From positions 29,398-93,397 of the forward strand of contig CANGJM010000013.1 in the NCBI GenBank assembly GCA_947454525.1: a stretch of DNA of 64,000 nt, in the 5' to 3' direction. Positions 18,368 through 25,523 of this stretch are shown here, in pieces (position 1 is the first letter of the stretch; the number at the start of each line of letters is the position of its first letter). Source of the stretch: Flavobacteriales bacterium. Lineage in GTDB: Bacteria; Bacteroidota; Bacteroidia; Flavobacteriales_D; Crocinitomicaceae. Made by a program: the position numbers and the translations under genes. The notes below the pieces were generated by a model. The model searched no databases and was not told the origin of the DNA. It saw only the letters and a program-made list of their open reading frames with translations.

Positions 18368-18415
18368 TAAAAATATGTTAAGTTAATATGATAGAAAGGT
18401 AACAATAAGGTAACA
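18368..18415 (-). promoter_or_regulatory. PHO-box-like repeats and promoter of the TonB-dependent receptor
   Basis: The 7-base element TGTTACC occurs twice on the minus strand (18415-18409 and 18404-18398), separated by the AT spacer TTAT, giving an 11-base period. This is the layout of a PHO box, two 7-mers with a 4-base AT spacer. A -7 candidate TATTTTTA (18375-18368) follows at the spacing expected for an activator bound at -37 to -54. A TTTG -33 box is absent, as expected for an activated promoter. Confidence 0.55.
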
Positions 18416-18417
18416 TT

Positions 18418-18445
18418 AAAAAGGAGGGTCGAAGCCCTCCTTTTT
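18418..18445. terminator. Bidirectional intrinsic terminator
   Basis: The perfect palindrome AAAAAGGAGGG with CCCTCCTTTTT and a six-base loop is flanked by A and T runs on both sides. On the minus strand it lies 24 bases after the stop codon of the OmpA-family gene and insulates the receptor promoter beyond it. Confidence 0.9.
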
Positions 18446-18469
18446 ATTTTATTCCTTGACGTTGTTCTT

Positions 18470-21037
18470 TTAATCGAACACCACTTTCATTTCCACACGT
18501 CTGTTTTTCTGACGTCCTTCTGGTGTGTCATTTGGTGCAATAGGTTTTGTTTCACCAAAATAAAGTGTGTTTATGCGTGTAACATCGATTCCTTGTGTAA
18601 CGAGGTACGCTTTCACTGCTTCAGCACGTTTTTTGGAAAGTAACATGTTTGCTGTGTCGTCACCTTGACTATCAGTATGTCCAGTAATTTCTAGTTTCCA
18701 CGTTGGTTTTTTCTTCAAGACTTCAGCTAACTCACTTAAAGATACTTTCGATCCCTCTAGAATGACGTCTTTTGACACTTCAAACTCTAAGTTATCAAAT
18801 GCTGTTTTCAATACTTCAATAATGGCCTGTTCAATCACTGGGCAACCTTTGTTTGATTTTGGTCCAGGTGTATTTGGACAGTCATCGTCTTTGTCGAGAA
18901 GTCCATCTTTGTCACTGTCTTTATACGGACAACCTTTGTTAGCGGCAGGACCAGCTAACGTTGGACAGTCATCATCTTTGTCTAAGATTCCATCGTTGTC
19001 TCCGTCTTTGTATGGACAACCACGATTTTCTTGTGGACCAGCGACATCTGGACATTCATCGATGAAGTCATAAACTCCGTCAGCGTCTTTATCCGGACAA
19101 CCTTTGTTTTCTTTTGGTCCAGCATTGTCAGGACATGCATCCTCCGCATCTGGCACACCGTCAGCATCGCGATCTGGACAACCTTTAAGCGCAAGTAAGC
19201 CTGCAACGGTTGGACAAGCGTCCTCAGAATCGATGATTTTATCACCGTCCGTGTCTGGACAACCTTTGTATTCTTTTAATCCAGCGACATCTGGACACGC
19301 ATCTTTTTTGTCGATGATTTTATCTCCGTCTTTATCTGGACATCCCTTGAATTCAGCCGTGCCAGGTTCATTGATACACTCATCATCTGAATCAGGAATT
19401 CCATCATTGTCTGTATCCGGACATCCTTTAAACGCCCAAGTTCCTGGAACATCTTTACACTCGTCTTTTCGATTCGAAACCTTATCGTTGTCCTTGTCTT
19501 TTACTCGGTGATAAAGGATTGGGAAACGTGCACCAGCGTACAATTCAACTCCACTCACATTGTTTTTCGCCAAAAGTGTTTTCATATCGGTAATTCCTAT
19601 GATGAGTGGTCCGATACGCGTTGCTAAACCATATTTCATTCCACTGTATTGATTCATAGAAATAGGCATGTAAACACCGAAATATGGACTATCAAAACTA
19701 GGAGTGATGGAGAACTGATTCGCAGTTTTCACTTTGGTATCCTTTCCTTGAGGGATTACATTTAACATGGAAGTAGCGTTTATGTAAAAACCTTTCCAAA
19801 TCTGATAGTCGAATTGAAAACTTACCGCAGTTGGCGTACGCATTCTAAACGTTTGAGATGGATCTTGAAGGGATACCCATTCTTGGTTTCCAGCTGCAGT
19901 GGATTGGTTGATAAGGCTATCGATAACGCCATCAAATCCTTCCAAATTAGTTGCAGTATTAAAGGTTTGCAGGTTAAACAAATTTGAAGTGTTGACTGCG
20001 AAATTGCGGCTTAACCCACCTTTAGTAAATTTCATACTTCCCATATCCACAATGGAAAATCCAGCACGCAGTTTGTATTTGTTTTCGTTTCGACGCCATA
20101 AATTTGTTTCGCCGTCCATGTCGTATTTGAATTTCGCATAGTTTGGACGCCATTCGTAAACTGCTCCTATATCCAGACCAAAACCTAATTTCGACGATGG
20201 ATCAATAAGATCTGAAGCAGTTGGGTTGTTTCCAGCCATTCCGTTATTAATGATTCCATTAATGTTGTTGGAGTAACCGTAATCAAAAGTACCTGCTAAG
20301 TATTGCGAGGTGTCTTCATTCACTAGATTATAGGAGAAGTTATCTGTGTACACGTACGCCGCTGCGTGTCCGAGTAACGCTTTTGGTGCGATACCTATTT
20401 TCAAGAAATGTTCCTTGTTATCGATTAAAACTTGTGAATAGTTGAATCCTACTTCCGACCAAGTCATGTAGTTTACGTTGAATAATTGTTCGTTGTAAAC
20501 GGCATTCCATAAACTTGGGTGTTCTAAGCCATCTTCCGATAACACAGCTAATTTTGGATCCATGTTATCGACGTTCACGATTGTTCTATTTCGAACATTA
20601 AATCCAATCGCAGTTTTCTCGTTGATATGGAACATCGTGTTCAAAAGATCCACTTGGAAATTGATGTTCGCTCCTAGTGTTTTCGTGGAGGTTTCATCGT
20701 AGTTGTGCACCACGAAACGATCAATAAAACTAGAATCTGGTTTAGACCAAGCATTTAGAATGTTTGGATCTGAAAATGACTTGTACCAGCCGTATCCATT
20801 TCCACCTTGCGCAGCACGCATGGCATTTGCATCGAAGTATCCAAAATTTTGGTAAACATTCATGTTGGTCCCGAACAACAACATGTCAAATTTGTAGCGT
20901 CCATCGACAAAGCTAGCTGGATTCACTTGGTTTCCAATGACACCGGCATAGTTACTAGAACCAAGTCCGAGGTAGCTCTGTGCATGAAATTTTGCTTGAA
21001 CAGCAAATAGGGATAGGCAGATGAGTAGTTTTTTCAT
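18470..21037 (-). CDS. OmpA-family outer membrane protein with thrombospondin type 3 repeats
   Basis: The 855-residue protein has a signal peptide (1-19) and an N-terminal barrel-like region of about 480 residues (start SYLGLGSSNYAGVIGNQVNP, the DUF5723 type). Then come about eight thrombospondin type 3 calcium-binding repeats (515-732, Asp-rich with DxDxDGxxD and paired Cys). The C-terminal OmpA peptidoglycan-binding domain (about 745-855) has LEITGHTDSQGDDTANMLLS and RQKNRRVEM. The peptidoglycan-binding domain should anchor the outer membrane to the wall, and the calcium repeats probably form a stiff rod between the two. The gene lies three bases after a 722-residue protein gene of unknown function, so the two are probably a unit. 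The gene ends in a strong terminator. Confidence 0.9.
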   Translation of the reverse strand: MKKLLICLSLFAVQAKFHAQSYLGLGSSNYAGVIGNQVNPASFVDGRYKFDMLLFGTNMNVYQNFGYFDANAMRAAQGGNGYGWYKSFSDPNILNAWSKPDSSFIDRFVVHNYDETSTKTLGANINFQVDLLNTMFHINEKTAIGFNVRNRTIVNVDNMDPKLAVLSEDGLEHPSLWNAVYNEQLFNVNYMTWSEVGFNYSQVLIDNKEHFLKIGIAPKALLGHAAAYVYTDNFSYNLVNEDTSQYLAGTFDYGYSNNINGIINNGMAGNNPTASDLIDPSSKLGFGLDIGAVYEWRPNYAKFKYDMDGETNLWRRNENKYKLRAGFSIVDMGSMKFTKGGLSRNFAVNTSNLFNLQTFNTATNLEGFDGVIDSLINQSTAAGNQEWVSLQDPSQTFRMRTPTAVSFQFDYQIWKGFYINATSMLNVIPQGKDTKVKTANQFSITPSFDSPYFGVYMPISMNQYSGMKYGLATRIGPLIIGITDMKTLLAKNNVSGVELYAGARFPILYHRVKDKDNDKVSNRKDECKDVPGTWAFKGCPDTDNDGIPDSDDECINEPGTAEFKGCPDKDGDKIIDKKDACPDVAGLKEYKGCPDTDGDKIIDSEDACPTVAGLLALKGCPDRDADGVPDAEDACPDNAGPKENKGCPDKDADGVYDFIDECPDVAGPQENRGCPYKDGDNDGILDKDDDCPTLAGPAANKGCPYKDSDKDGLLDKDDDCPNTPGPKSNKGCPVIEQAIIEVLKTAFDNLEFEVSKDVILEGSKVSLSELAEVLKKKPTWKLEITGHTDSQGDDTANMLLSKKRAEAVKAYLVTQGIDVTRINTLYFGETKPIAPNDTPEGRQKNRRVEMKVVFD
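18842..19495 (-). repeat. Thrombospondin type 3 repeat tract
   Basis: About eight tandem units of some 27 residues are encoded here. Each has the pattern DxDxDGxxDxxDxCP followed by a variable link and GCP. Calcium binding at the Asp clusters and a disulfide within each unit are family knowledge, not tested here. Confidence 0.88.
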
Positions 21038-21040
21038 AGT

Positions 21041-23209
21041 TTATTGCTTGGTATATTGGATGAGGTAGGAACCTAAGAACGTTGTGATGGAATAGGCGTT
21101 GGCCCCGAAAGGACTTACCTGTACTTTCATTTCACCATGGCGTTCATTTTGGTCACTAGCGCGTCCGAGTTGGTCAAATATATACAATTCATTTTCAAGG
21201 GCGTCAAGCACACATAGGATGGGAGTTCCATTTTTTGATTTTTGGATACTTAACCCACTTATTTCTTGTGCGGAAATCGTTTTTTCCCAAATAATTTTTC
21301 CGTTTTGGTACGCGTATAATTCTTTTCCGCGGGATAATATCATCGTTAACTCCTTGTTGATGAGATAAGACCCGAGCAGTTTAACGTTGCTTTTGGTAGA
21401 AAATTGTGTTGGCTTGCCATTTTTGATCATCGTTAGGCTTGCATTTCGCACGGATGTTGGGATTAAATCCAAGCCTGTATTGATGAGGCAATACGTACTG
21501 TCTATGTTCAATTTGCTCAGCGTTTTACGCTTTTCTAAGTCGATCGTGTAGTACATCGTTGAGGTGAGTACGCCGAGTATCGGTTTTTTCGCCTGGGATG
21601 TCACAGCGATTTGTTTTATCGTTCCGTTCACTTGGAAAGGTTTGATGAGTGTCCCTTTGTCGTTGAGTAATTGAACACTTTTATCGGTATTTGCCACCAC
21701 AAACTCCATTTTGTTTTTAGCGAAGTACGCGCTTGGAGTGATGTCGTTTTGTGAGGTCATGCGAAAAACAAGACGTCCTGTTTTATCGAAGAGTTGGGTT
21801 TCTGTCGCGAATTGCACAGAAACATACGATTGACCCATGTCGATGAGGTGCATGGAAAGGACCTCTTGTGGACATGGTTTCTCCCATTTTTTCAAACCGT
21901 TTATGTATCCAACGAGCATGTGGTTTTCTGTGAGCGCAATCACATTACCGCGTTCTGGAAATGCCGCGAAGTCAATCACGCGCACACCTGGATTCATCAC
22001 GAAGTAATCTTTTATTTTCTGATTTTCTTTACGGTCAACGATATCGATCATGCGGCAGCTCGTTTCCAACATCTTTTTTCCGTAGACGCTCACTGCTTTT
22101 TGCTTGGATTTGGAAACTTGTCGAAAGGCTACTTTTCTTGGTAGGTTCCCATACACCTGAGCAATTTTTCTTTCATCTTGTGAAAGGGTATTGGATAATT
22201 CTGCTTCAGAAAGGACGTAGTCCAGGAATTCTTTCGAACTTGAAACTACTGCAAATCCATCCATCAAGGCGATGTGTAAGGAAGGTTTTTGCGAACTACT
22301 GTCTTCGAATTCCTCAAGCAACTTCGCAAAGCGCAGGTGCTTGTATTCGGCACTAAGTTCATTTGTTCCTTCCACTTGAAGATGCTCATTTAGAATATCA
22401 ATTGGACTGTAGTCTTCTTGGTAATCAAAAATGGCTGCAGAGCGGTCGTCTTTGGTCACAAAAACAACGCCGTTAGAGATCATTTGTTTTGAAAAGACAG
22501 AATGAGCAAAAACAGGATCCATCTTTGCCAAGTACGATCGTTCATAAAAGGAATAACTATCGATATTGGACGGAACTACATGTGCGAAAATGCGTCTGTC
22601 ATCAATTTCGTTTATGGCGTTCTTTCCGATGGCACTCTTTGTATACGTGTAAATGCGTCCCTTTTTTAGGTACATGTCGCTCACTCGCCCACTATTTTGG
22701 TCCTTTGAAAGTACAACACGACTCAAACTTGCTTTTGTGTCTAGATGAAATACCTGGTCATTTGGATCAAGAAGTTCACCATCGTAAATTAACAGTTGAT
22801 TCCCTTTAAAAATCCCATGGAGTTTGCCGTATTCAAATGAATTCAACTTCCCTAGTTCGAAAGGGAACAAACCGTTTTTAAAAAGTTCTTGAATTTCTTT
22901 TTTTGACCAGGAGCTTCTTTTTTCTAAAAGGAAAAGCACTTTTTTAGCACTAAAAATGTAGGAGCATGGTTCGTTCATCCGAATGGAAATGGATGAGTAC
23001 AGTGCTTGGTTCAGAGATAATGTTTGAATGTTATGATCATCCCAGTTTACCTCATTGGGTTGATGGATAGCCCAAATCGCTCCATCGGAATGGTGAAAGT
23101 ATGTTCTGAAATCATGGGTATTTTCTTTTTGGAGTAAGTCGTAGGAAACAAAACTAATCCAAGTAAGTATGAACAAGCCAAAAATGGCAAGAAGCAAACG
23201 TTTCATCAT
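21041..23209 (-). CDS. Exported or membrane-anchored protein of unknown function, beta-propeller-like
   Basis: The 722-residue product begins with a hydrophobic helix (residues 4-25) and no sorting domain, so it is probably anchored in the inner membrane with the bulk in the periplasm. The rest is rich in short beta-strand patterns. The second half (about 400-722) holds repeats such as NVIALTENHMLVGYINGLKK and YLINKELTMILSRGKELYAY, resembling PQQ or WD-type propeller blades, though I cannot assign a family. No catalytic motif is evident. It is transcribed directly upstream of the OmpA/thrombospondin protein with a three-base gap, which hints at a shared envelope function. A promoter candidate lies about 15 bases upstream. 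Two adjacent ATGs (23209 and 23206) are possible starts. Confidence 0.65.
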   Translation of the reverse strand: MMKRLLLAIFGLFILTWISFVSYDLLQKENTHDFRTYFHHSDGAIWAIHQPNEVNWDDHNIQTLSLNQALYSSISIRMNEPCSYIFSAKKVLFLLEKRSSWSKKEIQELFKNGLFPFELGKLNSFEYGKLHGIFKGNQLLIYDGELLDPNDQVFHLDTKASLSRVVLSKDQNSGRVSDMYLKKGRIYTYTKSAIGKNAINEIDDRRIFAHVVPSNIDSYSFYERSYLAKMDPVFAHSVFSKQMISNGVVFVTKDDRSAAIFDYQEDYSPIDILNEHLQVEGTNELSAEYKHLRFAKLLEEFEDSSSQKPSLHIALMDGFAVVSSSKEFLDYVLSEAELSNTLSQDERKIAQVYGNLPRKVAFRQVSKSKQKAVSVYGKKMLETSCRMIDIVDRKENQKIKDYFVMNPGVRVIDFAAFPERGNVIALTENHMLVGYINGLKKWEKPCPQEVLSMHLIDMGQSYVSVQFATETQLFDKTGRLVFRMTSQNDITPSAYFAKNKMEFVVANTDKSVQLLNDKGTLIKPFQVNGTIKQIAVTSQAKKPILGVLTSTMYYTIDLEKRKTLSKLNIDSTYCLINTGLDLIPTSVRNASLTMIKNGKPTQFSTKSNVKLLGSYLINKELTMILSRGKELYAYQNGKIIWEKTISAQEISGLSIQKSKNGTPILCVLDALENELYIFDQLGRASDQNERHGEMKVQVSPFGANAYSITTFLGSYLIQYTKQ

Positions 23210-23223
23210 TTCACGTATTTATT

Positions 23224-23231
23224 CAAAATTA
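23224..23231 (-). promoter_or_regulatory. -7 element upstream of the 722-residue protein
   Basis: TAATTTTG on the minus strand fits TAnnTTTG. No TTTG at the usual 19-base distance is seen. The transcript start would be about 11-15 bases before the coding region. Confidence 0.35.
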
Positions 23232-23287
23232 GCTTGAATTTACGGTGCTCTGAATGCGTTTAGCGATTTAAATTAACAAGGGAATGT

Positions 23288-23899
23288 TTACTCGAATAAA
23301 TCAAGTTGACTTTTGTCGGGAAGTAGGCGAAAAGTCATGCGGTGATGTGGACTTGGGCCATGTTCGGCGATAGCTGAACGATGATCAATAGTCGGATATC
23401 CTTTGTTTTTTTTCCATTGGTAAACGGGGAATTCTTCATGTAATTGCTCCATGATTTCATCTCTTTTTGTTTTTGCCAAAATCGATGCTGCGGCAATGGA
23501 TTGGTATTTTCCATCACCTTTTATGATGCATGCGTGTGGAATGTTGGGATAAGCTTTGAAGCGATTGCCATCGATGAGTAAAAATGCGGGTTTAACAGTT
23601 AATTGGTCCACGGCACGATGCATGGCTAAAAAACTTGCATTGAGAATGTTGATTTCGTCAATTTCTTCGTGTGTCACAATTCCTATGGCGTAGGCAATGG
23701 CTTCATTCATGATTTGATCACGGAGAAGCAACCTATTTTTCTCGTTGATTTGCTTTGAGTCGTTTAGCGCGGCGATTGGTTTTGCAGGGTCTAATATCAC
23801 GGCAGCAGCAACAACGGGACCACTTAAACAACCGCGACCTGCTTCATCGCAGCCACCTTCTGTTCGTCCGAGTTCAAAGTATGCTAATAAATTTGCCAT
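23288..23899 (-). CDS. rnhB: Ribonuclease HII
   Basis: RNase HII cuts RNA within RNA-DNA hybrids and removes misincorporated ribonucleotides. The ATG at 23899 is chosen over a TTG nine bases upstream, giving a 203-residue protein. The signature GGCDEAGRGCLSGPVVAAAVI holds the Asp-Glu metal-binding pair near the N-terminus. LLIDGN and the KGDGKYQSIAAASILAKTKR motif supply the other active-site carboxylates and the Gly-rich loop. The family's usual length is about 200 residues. It lies 79 bases beyond the start of the 722-residue gene and is transcribed in the same direction. Its start region faces the small exported protein on the opposite strand. Confidence 0.95.
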   Translation of the reverse strand: MANLLAYFELGRTEGGCDEAGRGCLSGPVVAAAVILDPAKPIAALNDSKQINEKNRLLLRDQIMNEAIAYAIGIVTHEEIDEINILNASFLAMHRAVDQLTVKPAFLLIDGNRFKAYPNIPHACIIKGDGKYQSIAAASILAKTKRDEIMEQLHEEFPVYQWKKNKGYPTIDHRSAIAEHGPSPHHRMTFRLLPDKSQLDLFE

Positions 23900-23958
23900 T
23901 GGATTCAAAATTGCAAAATATTTTGTAGATTAGCGATACGATATTAAACCATCTCGCT

Positions 23959-24330
23959 ATGAAACATGTACTTTTTGGAATCCTTTTCTTTTTAACGGGT
24001 TCAATTTCTTTCGCACAAACAGCAAACACGGCTAATTGCCCCTCATCTAAAAATTTGAAAGAAGGAGTTATTTCCGGAAAAATCGAGGTGACATTACCGA
24101 ATCAATTAACTCCAGAAGACGTAGCGAGTTACGCAAAGTATTACGAGCCGTTTTTCTTTGTTGATTTTAATTCAAAAAATCACGTTGCAACGTTTCAAAT
24201 GGTTTCAAACACACCCGATTCGCGTAGAGTGATTTTACGTTTTTTATCTGCGAATCAAATTCAAACAGTTTTGGTTGATGGAAAATCATACCAATTAGCA
24301 GACTTCTATCAAAATTTCCTTGAAAAATGA
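23959..24330 (+). CDS. Small exported protein of unknown function
   Basis: The 123-residue protein has a signal peptide (about 1-19, MKHVLFGILFFLTGSISFAQ). The mature 100 residues have the motif TPEDVASYAKYYEPFFFVDF and a single cysteine shortly after cleavage. No family could be recognised. The end overlaps the DUF4920 lipoprotein gene by four bases (ATGA), so the two are translationally coupled and probably act in the same compartment. Confidence 0.75.
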   Translation: MKHVLFGILFFLTGSISFAQTANTANCPSSKNLKEGVISGKIEVTLPNQLTPEDVASYAKYYEPFFFVDFNSKNHVATFQMVSNTPDSRRVILRFLSANQIQTVLVDGKSYQLADFYQNFLEK

Positions 24331-24812
24331 GAACGTATTTCGCATCGATTTTAAGCATTGGATTAATTCTTCAAAGTTGTGGGACAGAGAAGGAAGCGTT
24401 CAAGCATTATGGACCTACAGCGGTTGATAGTGCAAAGGCGATTTCCATGGATGAAATGGTAAAACAATTCAACCAGAATCCACAACAAGACACCTTCACG
24501 TTTTCAGCTCCCATTGTGAATGTATGTCAAAGCGCAGGCTGTTGGGTGAATGTGAAAAAATCAGATGGAGATTTACTTCGTATTCGATTTAAGGATCATT
24601 TTGGCATTCCACCGAAAACAGAAACCGGTAATGTAGCTTACTTTCATGGAACGGTATATTACGATACGATTTCCGTTCAACTTCAAAAACATTTCTTGGA
24701 GGATGGTAACGCACCACAATCTGAAATTGACAAGATTGTCGCTCCAAAAATTGAGTTGAATTTTCTAGCAGACGGAGTGCTTATTCCTACTTCTTCTTCA
24801 AAACAAAAATAA
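24327..24812 (+). CDS. DUF4920-type lipoprotein
   Basis: The 161-residue protein has a lipobox (LILQSC at 13-18), so it is membrane anchored. The central region APIVNVCQSAGCWVNVKKSD carries the two cysteines spaced as CxxxxC that mark the DUF4920 family of small Bacteroidota lipoproteins. Its biochemical role is not known. The cysteine pair suggests a metal or redox function, but this is a guess. It is co-transcribed with the small exported protein before it. Its 3' end overlaps the 53-residue membrane protein gene on the opposite strand by 26 bases. Confidence 0.8.
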   Translation: MRTYFASILSIGLILQSCGTEKEAFKHYGPTAVDSAKAISMDEMVKQFNQNPQQDTFTFSAPIVNVCQSAGCWVNVKKSDGDLLRIRFKDHFGIPPKTETGNVAYFHGTVYYDTISVQLQKHFLEDGNAPQSEIDKIVAPKIELNFLADGVLIPTSSSKQK

Positions 24813-24948
24813 CTGCGAGAATAGATACGAGATGAACCAATAGTTCTATCCACCAATTTGGGGATAGGAAGATGGCCATCATGTTGGCTGGGATTAATAA
24901 AATAGCCAACAAATGAAATCTTCCTTGTAGTTTTTTATCTGAAATCAT
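24787..24948 (-). CDS. Small membrane protein of unknown function, 53 residues
   Basis: The ATG at 24948 lies inside the last codons of the formyltetrahydrofolate cyclo-ligase gene, overlapping by 14 bases in another frame. Translation gives MISDKKLQGRFHLLAILLIP and then a second hydrophobic stretch at about 28-50 before a terminal KKK. It should be a hairpin of two membrane helices. A longer reading frame upstream at 25005 is possible but would overlap the cyclo-ligase more heavily. Coding status is uncertain because it is short and overlaps genes at both ends. The clear two-helix hydrophobic pattern and Lys-rich tail support a real protein. Confidence 0.55.
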   Translation of the reverse strand: MISDKKLQGRFHLLAILLIPANMMAIFLSPNWWIELLVHLVSILAVIFVLKKK

Positions 24949-25501
24949 ATTTCTTTGATGGTGTAAAGCACATATGAAGTGCGATATCGTTTGGATGTAG
25001 GTCATCTACATTCTTGAATTCGTCGAATAGGTGTAAGCCAATAAACAGGCATTCCGGTTGGCAGCGCTTCAATAAGCGGTCATAGAATCCTTTTCCATAG
25101 CCAACACGAAATCCTTTATCATCAAGCCCCAATAGTGGCACAAAGACGACGTCTAGTTGTTCTGCTTGGATTTCTGTTCCACTTGTAGGTTCTGGAATAC
25201 CAAAGTCGTTTAATTTTAATTGATGTGCTGATTCGTATAGAAAAAGGCTCATGCTGAGATCAGAGAAATCGGATTTCGCTACGACTGGGTGTCCGCCTTG
25301 TTGAAGGATATTCTCCAGCAGTTTATATGTATTGATTTCTTTCTGGCGTTCGATCGGTAAAAACAAGCTAACGTATTTGTCCTTAAACGAAAAAGAATCT
25401 CTCACAAGTGCGGTGACTTGTGATGAGATTCTTTCTAATTCGTTGGGACTAAGTCCTGATCTTTTTTCCTTATAAAAGGATCTGATTTCCGATTTGAGCA
25501 T
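24935..25501 (-). CDS. 5-formyltetrahydrofolate cyclo-ligase
   Basis: The enzyme converts 5-formyltetrahydrofolate to 5,10-methenyltetrahydrofolate with ATP, returning a storage folate to the one-carbon pool. The ATG at 25501 gives 188 residues, the usual family length. The N-terminal part has EIRSFYKEKRSGLSP, the family's basic start. The signature GYGKGFYDR with FVPLLGLDDKGFRV just before it is diagnostic for the MTHFS/YgfA family. It is followed by the overlapping 53-residue membrane protein gene. The foldase gene upstream ends 22 bases before it, so both probably belong to one transcript. Confidence 0.93.
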   Translation of the reverse strand: MLKSEIRSFYKEKRSGLSPNELERISSQVTALVRDSFSFKDKYVSLFLPIERQKEINTYKLLENILQQGGHPVVAKSDFSDLSMSLFLYESAHQLKLNDFGIPEPTSGTEIQAEQLDVVFVPLLGLDDKGFRVGYGKGFYDRLLKRCQPECLFIGLHLFDEFKNVDDLHPNDIALHMCFTPSKKYDFR

Positions 25502-25523
25502 CAAAAAATCAATAAGGGGGAGA

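Noticed and set aside
18762..19511. Plus-strand Ser/Pro-rich open frames opposite the OmpA gene
   Set aside because: They mirror the thrombospondin repeats on the minus strand and have no start context or family match.
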